Below, one piece after another: positions 1 through 5,971 of a stretch of 6,378 nucleotides of DNA; position 1 is the stretch's first letter, and each line of letters begins with the position of its first letter. Below the pieces are notes generated by a model. It ran no database searches. It had not been told where the DNA came from and saw nothing but the letters and a program-made list of their open reading frames with translations. Where the stretch lies: contig JAFYPY010000124.1 of NCBI GenBank assembly GCA_017547345.1, forward strand, positions 1-6,378, in the 5' to 3' direction. The stretch is from Bacillota bacterium (GTDB lineage: Bacteria; Bacillota_A; Clostridia; Peptostreptococcales; Anaerovoracaceae). A program made the position numbers and the translations under genes.

Positions 1-14
1 ATTTTTTTGCTCAT
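1..14 (-). CDS. 5' end of a divergent gene, product unknown (partial)
   Basis: Only four complete codons are visible, reading ATG AGC AAA AAA (Met-Ser-Lys-Lys) leftwards from position 14 before the window ends. The support is indirect: a GGAGA ribosome binding site (complement of 22-26) lies 7 nt upstream of the ATG, and a good minus-strand promoter lies at 54-82, giving an expected leader of about 33 nt. The gene would be transcribed away from the cobamide operon. No function can be assigned from four residues. Confidence 0.5.
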
Positions 15-53
15 AATTTTATCTCCATTTCTAAATTATTAAGCCACGGTTTG

Positions 54-82
54 ATTTTAACAAAAAATAAACCTTCTTGCAA
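54..82 (-). promoter_or_regulatory. Predicted promoter of the divergent left-edge gene
   Basis: On the minus strand a -35 box TTGCAA (82-77) is followed after exactly 17 bp by TAAAAT (59-54). The TAAAAT is preceded by TGT, which makes an extended -10 element. The start of transcription would fall near position 47. The -35 matches the sigma-A consensus at 4 of 6 bases and the -10 at 5 of 6. This is inferred from sequence only. Confidence 0.5.
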
Positions 83-104
83 CACTGCTATGCTATACTA
101 TAAT
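77..104 (+). promoter_or_regulatory. Predicted distal promoter of the cobamide operon
   Basis: The -35 box TTGCAA (77-82) and a perfect -10 box TATAAT (99-104) are separated by 16 bp. The -35 is the same palindromic hexamer used on the other strand by the divergent promoter. Transcription would start near 111, leaving a leader of roughly 45-50 nt before the first gene. An overlapping TGCTATACT (91-99) could be an alternative extended -10. Confidence 0.5.
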
Positions 105-126
105 GCTTTTTTTAACGGTTTTTTTG

Positions 127-135
127 TGCTATAAT
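127..135 (+). promoter_or_regulatory. Predicted proximal extended -10 promoter
   Basis: TGCTATAAT is a perfect extended -10 element (TGnTATAAT). The expected -35 position, about 107-112, is only a run of T, so this promoter would depend on the extended -10. Transcription would start near 142, giving a very short leader of about 17 nt that still contains the ribosome binding site at 147-150. Confidence 0.5.
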
Positions 136-146
136 ATTTAGCTAGC

Positions 147-150
147 GAGG
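147..150 (+). promoter_or_regulatory. Ribosome binding site deciding the start of the first operon gene
   Basis: GAGG ends 8 nt before the ATG at 159 but only 2 nt before an in-frame TTG at 153. The spacing favours the ATG at 159, so the two extra N-terminal residues of the longest open frame are probably not translated. Confidence 0.6.
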
Positions 151-158
151 TATTGAAA

Positions 159-935
159 ATGCTTGATTTAAGAAACAAATTATATGTTGCAACTTTCCAA
201 AATAATGCTATCGAAGTAGCCCAGGAATACGGCATCGGAATAGAGTTCAATCACACATGCATTTCTGAGTGGCTAGACGAGGATTATCGTCCTAAACTGC
301 TTGATGAAATGCAAAAGGATTTCGATAAAGTAGGTTACAAAGATGCAATTATGCATGGTCCTTTTACAGAGATTATTCCTGCTGGAATAGACCATAGAGC
401 AAGAGAAACTGGCAGAAGCCGTCTTGAAGAGGCCTATGAGGTATGCCGTGAATTAGGTGTAAAAAATATGGTTGTCCACAATGGCTGGATTCCGTTCATG
501 TATTTCAAAGAGTGGCAGGCCGAAAAAGGCGCGGAGTTTTGGGAATCATTTATGGAAGATAAGCCACTGGACTTCACAATATATATCGAAAATGTTTTAG
601 AAGATGAGCCGTATATGATGCGAGATATGATGAAAAACATCAAAGACTCTCGTATCAAAATTTGCCTAGATGTTGGCCACGCAAATGCTACTACTTCAGC
701 AGATCTTCCTATTGAAACATGGATAGAGGTACTTGGGTCATACATAGGGCATTTTCATTTACATAACAATGACGGGACTGGCGATTATCACGGAGATTTC
801 GACCAAGGTTCCATGGATATGAATTCAATCTTTGACTCAATCGAAAAGCACTGTAATCACAATATTACTTTCACCATCGAGGCGAGAGAATGCGAAAACT
901 GTGCGAAATGGCTCAAAGAAAAGGGATATATTTAG
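159..935 (+). CDS. cbiR: AP-endonuclease-2 / TIM-barrel family hydrolase, probable cobamide-remodelling enzyme CbiR
   Basis: A complete 258-residue protein with the TIM-barrel fold pattern of the AP endonuclease 2 / xylose isomerase-like superfamily. Candidate metal ligands occur in the order known for endonuclease IV: H66 (MHGPF), H107 (VVHNGW), E144 (IENVLE), D171 and H174 (LDVGHAN), H202 (HLHN), D209 and H211 (DYH) and E241 (TIEAR). The full nine-ligand set suggests phosphoester chemistry rather than sugar isomerisation. CbiR, described in Akkermansia muciniphila, belongs to this superfamily and hydrolyses the phosphoribosyl bond in the cobamide nucleotide loop, leaving Ado-cobinamide phosphate. 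Here the gene leads an operon with cobT, cobU, cobS and cobC, which is the context expected for remodelling. No signal peptide is visible, so it should act in the cytoplasm. The CbiR assignment rests on fold plus context; the alternative is an unrelated member of the superfamily. The cobT start is 15 nt downstream. Confidence 0.7.
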   Translation: MLDLRNKLYVATFQNNAIEVAQEYGIGIEFNHTCISEWLDEDYRPKLLDEMQKDFDKVGYKDAIMHGPFTEIIPAGIDHRARETGRSRLEEAYEVCRELGVKNMVVHNGWIPFMYFKEWQAEKGAEFWESFMEDKPLDFTIYIENVLEDEPYMMRDMMKNIKDSRIKICLDVGHANATTSADLPIETWIEVLGSYIGHFHLHNNDGTGDYHGDFDQGSMDMNSIFDSIEKHCNHNITFTIEARECENCAKWLKEKGYI

Positions 936-950
936 AAGGGAGTTAGTCTA

Positions 951-2081
951 ATGGAAAAAAGATTATTTGAAGTAATTGAAACAATTGCAAAGGAAGGTGT
1001 CTTATACGAATCCACTATTGAAGAAGCTAAAGCTCGCCAGAAAGTTCTAGCAAAACCTACTGGTGCTCTTGGTACTTTAGAAGATATCTCCATTCAGTTT
1101 GCAGGCATCACTGGAAAGGTAAAGAATACTGTTAATGATAGAGCGATCGTGATAATGTCAGCCGACAACGGCGTTGTAGAAGAAGGCGTTGCATCTGCTC
1201 CACAGTCTGTTACACTTTCACAGACCATTAACTTTACTCGCCGTCTAACTGGTGTAAGCTCCATGGCTAAGCACTTTGGAATCGACCTTCTTGTCGTAGA
1301 TATCGGTGTAAAACTTCCAATTCCAGAAGTTTTATATACAGACTCAATGACTGAAAACGGCAGATTAACTAACAAGATTTATAACAAGAGACTAGCTAAC
1401 GGTACAAAGAACCTTGCAAAAGAACCTGCTATGACTAGAGAGCAGGCACTGACAGCTCTAAACTGCGGTATTGATGCTGTTAAGGCGATCAAAGAATGTG
1501 GCTACGAAATCTTTGGTGTTGGAGAAATGGGCATTGGCAACACTACAACAAGTGCTTGCGTACTAAGTGCACTAACTGGCGCTACTGGTGAAGAAGTAGT
1601 TGGAAGAGGCGGTGGTCTTAACGATGAAGGTCTCGCAAAAAAAGTTAGAATCGTAGATGAAGCGGCTGCAAAGTGCAAAGGCGATGACATCGTTGATATC
1701 CTAGCAAAGGTAGGTGGCTTTGACATCTGTGCTATGGTAGGTGCTTTCCTAGGCGCTGCATACTATAGACTTCCTGTAGTTGTTGACGGATATATTTCTG
1801 CAGTTGCAGCTCTTGCCGCTACAAGACTTGCACCAAATGTAATCAACTTCTTATTTGGTTCACACCTATCCAAAGAACAGGGATATGTAATTGCAGTAGA
1901 TGCTATGGGCATCAAACCTTACTTCGACCTTGGCATGAGACTTGGCGAAGGTAGTGGTTGCCCTATCAGCTTCAATATTATCGAAACTGCTTGCGCAACT
2001 ATGAACGAAATGGCTACTTTCGACGAAGGTGCTATCGATGCAGATTACTTATCAGAAGCAGAGAAAGGAAACTTCTTCTAA
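951..2081 (+). CDS. cobT: Nicotinate-nucleotide--dimethylbenzimidazole phosphoribosyltransferase CobT
   Basis: A 376-residue cytoplasmic enzyme that transfers phosphoribose from nicotinate mononucleotide to a lower-ligand base, giving the alpha-ribotide (alpha-ribazole 5'-phosphate) used by CobS. Family motifs are clear: KPTGALGTLE at 35-44, the ADNGVVEEGV block at 71-80 (many homologues have ADHG), GEMGIGNTTT at 191-200 and LGEGSGCP at 331-338. E192 and E333 align with the two active-site glutamates (E174 and E317) of the Salmonella enzyme. The length is slightly above that of Salmonella CobT (about 356). The ATG has a strong AAGGGAG site 8 nt upstream (936-942) and lies 15 nt after the preceding gene. 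The last base of the stop codon is the first base of the next gene's ATG (TAATG). Substrate base preference cannot be read from the sequence. Confidence 0.96.
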   Translation: MEKRLFEVIETIAKEGVLYESTIEEAKARQKVLAKPTGALGTLEDISIQFAGITGKVKNTVNDRAIVIMSADNGVVEEGVASAPQSVTLSQTINFTRRLTGVSSMAKHFGIDLLVVDIGVKLPIPEVLYTDSMTENGRLTNKIYNKRLANGTKNLAKEPAMTREQALTALNCGIDAVKAIKECGYEIFGVGEMGIGNTTTSACVLSALTGATGEEVVGRGGGLNDEGLAKKVRIVDEAAAKCKGDDIVDILAKVGGFDICAMVGAFLGAAYYRLPVVVDGYISAVAALAATRLAPNVINFLFGSHLSKEQGYVIAVDAMGIKPYFDLGMRLGEGSGCPISFNIIETACATMNEMATFDEGAIDADYLSEAEKGNFF

Positions 2082-2632
2082 TGAATTACTTTATCAGCGG
2101 AGGTTGCAAGAATGGTAAGTCATATTACGCACAAAAGGTTGCTCAAAATATGGCACGCGAACTAAATGTTCCACTTTACTATCTTGCCACTATGATTCCT
2201 GTTGACGATGAAGATAGAGCGAGAATCCGTCGTCATCTAGACGAACGAGATGGCTGGGGCTTTGAAACTATCGAGCAGGGCTTAAACATTTGCGACTGCC
2301 TAAGCGGAAAAACTGTGCTTGGAAACCCAGTAGACCCTAATGGTGTTTTCCTATTAGATAGTGTTACCGCTCTATTGATGAACGAAATGTTTAAGCTAGA
2401 CGGCACTGTCGACTTGGATGCTGCGGATAGACTTGCCAGCGAACTATTGGCTTTTGCTTCAAAGACAGGAAATACAGTTTTCGTTTCAGACTATATCTAC
2501 TCTGATGCGACAACATATGAAGAATTAACAGAAAAATATCGCCAAGGGCTTGCTATGCTTGATAGGACACTTGCTAAAAAGTGTGATCAAGTAATAGAAG
2601 TAGCCTATGGCTTCATAAAAGAGTATAAATAG
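2081..2632 (+). CDS. cobU: Adenosylcobinamide kinase / adenosylcobinamide-phosphate guanylyltransferase CobU (first copy, altered C-terminus)
   Basis: A 183-residue protein close in length to Salmonella CobU (about 180). CobU phosphorylates Ado-cobinamide and then converts the phosphate to Ado-cobinamide-GDP. Visible features are a canonical P-loop GGCKNGKS at 7-14, the LATM strand at 35-38, the DDEDRARIRRH block at 42-52 whose H52 lies in the region of the guanylylated histidine, and LLDSVTALLMN at 91-101. The conserved block NE-x-G-x-GIVP seen in typical CobU is absent; the equivalent place reads SDYIYSDAT (136-144), although the C-terminal CDQVIEVAYG strand aligns. A short protein later in the operon carries the missing block. 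The ATG at 2081 overlaps the cobT stop by one base. The only upstream purine run (AAAGGAA, 2064-2070) is 11 nt away, so translation is probably coupled to cobT. The frame reads open further upstream, but that extension lies inside cobT. Confidence 0.9.
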   Translation: MNYFISGGCKNGKSYYAQKVAQNMARELNVPLYYLATMIPVDDEDRARIRRHLDERDGWGFETIEQGLNICDCLSGKTVLGNPVDPNGVFLLDSVTALLMNEMFKLDGTVDLDAADRLASELLAFASKTGNTVFVSDYIYSDATTYEELTEKYRQGLAMLDRTLAKKCDQVIEVAYGFIKEYK

Positions 2633-2643
2633 GGAGATTTTGG

Positions 2644-3411
2644 ATGAAAATATTTACTGGATTATTTATGGCATGGGGAAACTTCTTAACAGTCCCTTGT
2701 CCTTGCAAAAAATGGGACAGCAACTTAAAAAACTATATGCTCGGTTTTTTACCTAGCGTTGGCTTAATACTCGGAATACTTTGGGCGGCAATCACTTTGG
2801 CACTGGTTTATATTGGATTACCATATTTAGTATTATCCTTTGCTGTAACTTTTGTTTTGTTTGCCCTTTGTGGATTTATGCATTTAGATGGGTTTATGGA
2901 CTGCTCAGATGCAATTATGTCTCGAAAACCTATGGAAATTAAACAGCAGATTCTCAAAGACTCTCACTGTGGTGCCTTTAGCGTAGTAAGCGTTGTATTT
3001 ATGATTTTAGCTTATTATTCTGTAGTTTCTACCGCTATTAGCCTTGGTATAGACTTTGTCGATCTTTGTTTAATTCCAATTATAAGCAGAGCCGTTGCCG
3101 GAGCAAATGTTTTATTAAGAAAACCCATTGGCCATAGTCAGTACGCCGAAGGAGCGGGTGCAGAAGATATTGTTCAAAAGAAAAAAGCAGCCCTTCTTGT
3201 TGCCTTACAGGTAGTTATCTTTGGAGCTATAGGTCTTTTCCTGGCTAGCAATTTAGTTCCAACAATCCTTGTTGTATCTGCAACTGGAGTAGCAACCCAC
3301 ATAGCTACTATTTACGGCAAAAGACAGCTTGGAGGTATGTCTGGTGATATCGCAGGTTTTTCTATCGTTTGGGGCGAACTTGCTGGCATATTCGCGATGT
3401 TAATATTATAA
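2644..3411 (+). CDS. cobS: Adenosylcobinamide-GDP ribazoletransferase (cobalamin synthase) CobS
   Basis: A 255-residue integral membrane protein that joins Ado-cobinamide-GDP to alpha-ribazole phosphate to make the cobamide 5'-phosphate. Typical landmarks are the N-terminal NFLTVPCP (13-20; compare FLTRLPLP), an acidic HLDGFMDCSD motif at 80-89, KDSHCGAF at 105-112 and LGGMSGD at 229-235 followed by E245. Several hydrophobic segments can be seen, at about 33-56, 59-78, 112-135, 184-202 and 205-220. The length is close to that of E. coli CobS (247). An AGGGAG site (2631-2636) lies 7 nt before the ATG, and the gap from cobU is 11 nt. The paired cysteines C19 and C21 beside the proline of the N-terminal motif are unusual but of unknown meaning. 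Confidence 0.95.
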   Translation: MKIFTGLFMAWGNFLTVPCPCKKWDSNLKNYMLGFLPSVGLILGILWAAITLALVYIGLPYLVLSFAVTFVLFALCGFMHLDGFMDCSDAIMSRKPMEIKQQILKDSHCGAFSVVSVVFMILAYYSVVSTAISLGIDFVDLCLIPIISRAVAGANVLLRKPIGHSQYAEGAGAEDIVQKKKAALLVALQVVIFGAIGLFLASNLVPTILVVSATGVATHIATIYGKRQLGGMSGDIAGFSIVWGELAGIFAMLIL

Positions 3412-3422
3412 GGAGTTTAACT

Positions 3423-3800
3423 ATGATTTTAATTTTTGGCGGTTCTTACCAAGGTAAATTAGATTTTGCAAAGCAAACATTCGGCATAACCGATCAAGAT
3501 GTTTTTACTTGTACTACAAATAATGAAATCGATTTATCAAGGAAGGTAATATACAATTTAGACCAAGCTTTTCTTCATCATGTTCGAGAAGGGAAAGAGT
3601 CTAGAGAAGTTCTTAAAGAACATTTAGATCAGCTTAAGGATAAAATCTTAATCGTAAACGATATTTCCCAAGGAATCGTTCCTATGGAAAGGGAAAATCG
3701 TGACTGGAGAGAGATGACAGGCAGAGCTATGCTTTTTCTTTCAAAAGAAGCAGATGAAGTATATAGAGTTTTCTGCGGACTTGGCAGTAAGATTAAATAG
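3423..3800 (+). CDS. Short CobU-like protein with degenerate P-loop (second CobU copy)
   Basis: A 125-residue protein, about 55-60 residues shorter than normal CobU. The N-terminus GGSYQGKL (6-13) resembles a CobU P-loop but has Leu where Walker A needs Ser or Thr. The DDE...H segment of CobU is missing. The C-terminal half matches classic CobU very well: NDISQGIVP at 79-87, W95-R96 and TGR at 99-101 (compare FRDIAGR), ADEVYRV at 110-116 and a terminal GLGSKIK like GIGVKIK of Salmonella CobU. The frame is intact with a strong AAGGAG site (3410-3415) 7 nt before the ATG, so it is not an obvious pseudogene. An in-frame upstream ATG at 3369 lies inside cobS and lacks a good site. It sits 11 nt after cobS and 14 nt before cobC. 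It may work as a partner or regulator of the full-length CobU, which lacks precisely this C-terminal block; catalysis on its own seems unlikely. Confidence 0.85.
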   Translation: MILIFGGSYQGKLDFAKQTFGITDQDVFTCTTNNEIDLSRKVIYNLDQAFLHHVREGKESREVLKEHLDQLKDKILIVNDISQGIVPMERENRDWREMTGRAMLFLSKEADEVYRVFCGLGSKIK

Positions 3801-3814
3801 ATTTAGGAGAAATT

Positions 3815-4441
3815 ATGATATCTTGTATTCATTTTATTAGACACGGAATTACAGAAGGCATTCAAAATAGATGGTATTACGGTTCCACGGACATGCCCTT
3901 AGTAGAAGAAGGAGTCAACGAAGTTCTTGATCTCAAAGCCAATAACATTTATCCTCTCGCCTTGGTAGACGATACAGATTTTTATACTTCGGGTATGATT
4001 AGAGCTGAACAGACTTTAGACACAATATATGGCGATGTTCCACGAAAAGCTATAAGCAACCTTTCCGAAATGAGTTTCGGCCGATGGGAATGCAAGACTT
4101 TTGACGAGTTAAAACTAGAGCCAGAATTCGATGAATGGATGAGTTGTACGGATAATTCCTTCGTCTTTCCTGAAGGTGATTCCATAATTTCTTTTTATGA
4201 AAGAGTAGAAAAAGGCTTCAACGAACTCCTAGGTCTACATAGACTAAAGGAACTTTCTCACCGCCATAGCGGCAAAGATGCAACCTCTGTCATCGTGTGC
4301 CATGGTGGAGTAATCTCCGCATGCATGGAGAGATTTTTCCCAGGCGACAGAGAAAACTTTTGGCAGTGGATACCAGCTCCAGGCAGAGGTTTCACCATGT
4401 ATTTAGAAGACGGCGAACCTGTTAGATATGAAGAAATATAG
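3815..4441 (+). CDS. cobC: Histidine phosphatase family protein, probable alpha-ribazole phosphatase CobC
   Basis: A 208-residue cytoplasmic phosphatase of the phosphoglycerate mutase-like (branch 1) family. The catalytic elements are the RHG motif at 9-11 with nucleophile H10, R63 in SGMIRAEQT, E85 in LSEMSFGRWE and the second histidine H163 in VCHGG. The EMxFGxWE motif is typical of CobC/CobZ-like and related phosphatases. Its place as last gene of a cobT-cobU-cobS operon supports removal of the 5' phosphate from alpha-ribazole phosphate or from the cobamide phosphate made by CobS. An AGGAG site (3805-3809) is 5 nt from the ATG. The gene is followed after 6 nt by a strong hairpin terminator. 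Family membership is sure; the substrate is inferred from context. Confidence 0.88.
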   Translation: MISCIHFIRHGITEGIQNRWYYGSTDMPLVEEGVNEVLDLKANNIYPLALVDDTDFYTSGMIRAEQTLDTIYGDVPRKAISNLSEMSFGRWECKTFDELKLEPEFDEWMSCTDNSFVFPEGDSIISFYERVEKGFNELLGLHRLKELSHRHSGKDATSVIVCHGGVISACMERFFPGDRENFWQWIPAPGRGFTMYLEDGEPVRYEEI

Positions 4442-4447
4442 AATACA

Positions 4448-4483
4448 AAAGGAGTGGCCTAAACCACTCCTTTAATATTTTTT
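4448..4483 (+). terminator. Rho-independent terminator between convergent operons
   Basis: A perfect 10-bp stem pairs 4448-4457 (AAAGGAGTGG) with 4464-4473 (CCACTCCTTT) around a 6-nt loop, followed by AATA and six T at 4478-4483. It ends the cobamide operon. Read on the minus strand the same stem is followed by TTTTG (including three stem bases), so it may also stop transcription coming from metQ, less strongly. Confidence 0.9.
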
Positions 4484-4485
4484 GA

Positions 4486-5292
4486 TTAGAATAAAGCAAC
4501 TACAGCACCTTCGTACTTGTCATCCATAAAGTCTTTTACTTCATCTGTCTGTAATGCTTTAACTAAAGCCTGAATCTTTTCACTACCCTGCTGTCCATTA
4601 TTACAAGCGATGATGTTTCCATAAAGCTGAGCTGCTTCGGAGTCGCCTGCTTCAATCGCTAAAGCGTCTGCAAGTTTTAAACCTGCACCGATTGCGTAGT
4701 TACCATTGATAACCGCAACGTCAACTGTGTCTAATACTCTTGGTAGCTGAGCTGCTTCCATTTCAACTATATCTAAGTTCTTTGGATTCTCAACAATATC
4801 AAGCTTAGTAGCTAGGAATCCAGCATCTTTATTTAATTTGATTAAGCCCTGAGCTTCCAATAACTTTAATGCACGACCTTCGTTTGTACCATCGTTAGGA
4901 ACTGCAACCTTTGCGCCATCTGGAAGAGCATCTAGACTTGCAGTCTTTCCACCGTATACTGCGAATGGTTCATAGTGAATGAAACTTGCATTTACAAGAT
5001 CTGTTTCATTTTCTTTGTTATAATCATTTAGGTAGCTTACGTGCTGGAAGTAGTTAGCATCCAAGTCGCCTTCTGTAACGCCACGATTTGGAAGAACATA
5101 ATCGTTGTATTCAACGATTTCAAGAGTGTAACCTTCTTCTTCAAGATTATCCTTGATTAATTCTAAAACTTCTGCGTGAGGAGCTGGAGTTGCACCAACT
5201 TTGATTACGTTTGCATCATCTTCTCCGCCACCGCATGCACATAGGCCGAAAACTAAAACTAGAGTTAATAATACCGCTAAAACCTTCTTCAT
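4486..5292 (-). CDS. metQ: Methionine ABC transporter substrate-binding lipoprotein MetQ (NlpA family)
   Basis: A 268-residue lipoprotein. Residues 1-20 form a lipoprotein signal peptide: two lysines, a hydrophobic stretch and the lipobox LCAC with the lipidated Cys at 20, followed by a Gly-rich acidic linker. The mature domain begins with VIKVGATPAPHAEVL, characteristic of the NlpA/MetQ family, and continues with the DANYFQHVSYL segment and VAVPNDGTNEGRAL. It would sit on the outer face of the membrane and deliver methionine (usually L- or D-methionine, possibly also related compounds) to MetI/MetN. An AAGGAG site (complement of 5301-5306) lies 8 nt before the ATG. It is the last gene of a metN-metI-metQ operon, 16 nt after metI. 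Exact substrate is inferred from family and operon. Confidence 0.93.
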   Translation of the reverse strand: MKKVLAVLLTLVLVFGLCACGGGEDDANVIKVGATPAPHAEVLELIKDNLEEEGYTLEIVEYNDYVLPNRGVTEGDLDANYFQHVSYLNDYNKENETDLVNASFIHYEPFAVYGGKTASLDALPDGAKVAVPNDGTNEGRALKLLEAQGLIKLNKDAGFLATKLDIVENPKNLDIVEMEAAQLPRVLDTVDVAVINGNYAIGAGLKLADALAIEAGDSEAAQLYGNIIACNNGQQGSEKIQALVKALQTDEVKDFMDDKYEGAVVALF

Positions 5293-5308
5293 AATTCTAT
5301 CTCCTTTT

Positions 5309-5971
5309 CTATTTTAATCTCTTATCTAACTTCTTCGCTGCCATCATTCCAACTTCTTGGAAAATCTGAACGATTACAACGATGATAACAATTGTAACTA
5401 GCATTATTTCCGTATTGTAACGATATAGACCGTAGTTTGTGGCTACTGCACCTAGACCGCCTCCACCAACGATACCTGCCATTGCAGAATAGCCTAAAAT
5501 CGTTGTTATGGATATTGCCGCTCCTATCAATAATGATGGTTTAGCTTCCGGGATTAATACTTTGTAAATAATCTGCCATGAGCTTGATCCCATGGACTGT
5601 GCTGCTTCAATAACTCCTGCATCCACTTCACTAAGTGAAGATTCAACCATTCTTCCCACATAAGGAGCTGCTGATGCAACTAGAGGAACTATTACCGAAG
5701 TAGGTCCAACCATAGTTCCTACTAATAGCTTCGTAACCGGTAACATCCAAATCAGTAATATTAAGAACGGTATAGATCTAAAAATATTAACGGCAACTCC
5801 AAGGATGGAGTTAATTAATCTATTTGGACAAATACCATCTTTACCTGTAATATGTAATACCACACCTATAGGAAGTCCAATCATATATGCCAGTAACGTG
5901 GAAACAATCACCATGTACAAGGTTTCTATGATGGATGTTCCGAGTAATCCTATCATTGCACTATTCAACAT
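5309..5971 (-). CDS. metI: Methionine ABC transporter permease MetI
   Basis: A 220-residue inner-membrane permease of the BPD_transp_1 type, the usual length for MetI. About five hydrophobic segments are visible (near 14-40, 56-84, 90-104, 145-170 and 190-208). The EAA loop that contacts the ATPase reads EAAQSMG at 122-128, followed by the IP of VLIPEA at 138-143. The NIFRSIPFLILL segment at 62-73 is typical of MetI. The start overlaps the metN stop by 11 nt, and its AGGAGG site lies inside metN 9 nt before the ATG, which points to translational coupling. It forms a dimer with two MetN subunits to import methionine delivered by MetQ. Confidence 0.94.
   Translation of the reverse strand: MLNSAMIGLLGTSIIETLYMVIVSTLLAYMIGLPIGVVLHITGKDGICPNRLINSILGVAVNIFRSIPFLILLIWMLPVTKLLVGTMVGPTSVIVPLVASAAPYVGRMVESSLSEVDAGVIEAAQSMGSSSWQIIYKVLIPEAKPSLLIGAAISITTILGYSAMAGIVGGGGLGAVATNYGLYRYNTEIMLVTIVIIVVIVQIFQEVGMMAAKKLDKRLK

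Noticed and set aside
41..90. Possible B12-box fragments (GCCAC at 43-47, CACTG at 83-87)
   Set aside because: They are isolated pentamers in an AT-rich region without the surrounding stems, and the predicted leader is too short for the aptamer.
141..146. GCTAGC palindrome just after the proximal promoter as an operator
   Set aside because: A six-base palindrome is expected by chance, and there is no second copy or longer dyad around it.
434..745. A 103-codon minus-strand open frame inside the CbiR-like gene
   Set aside because: It lies wholly opposite a gene with clear motifs, has no convincing ribosome binding site and shows no recognisable domain, so it is a shadow frame.
1094..1726. Two minus-strand open frames (93 and 74 codons) inside cobT
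   Set aside because: Both are antisense to conserved cobT sequence and their composition is that expected of reverse-complement reading of cobT codons.
3423..3800. The short CobU-like gene as a pseudogene fragment
   Set aside because: The frame is intact, it has one of the best ribosome binding sites in the operon, normal spacing to both neighbours, and its C-terminal motif is better preserved than in the full-length copy.
3982..4185. A 67-codon minus-strand open frame inside cobC
   Set aside because: It is antisense to the phosphatase region with the EMSFGRWE motif and has no independent support.
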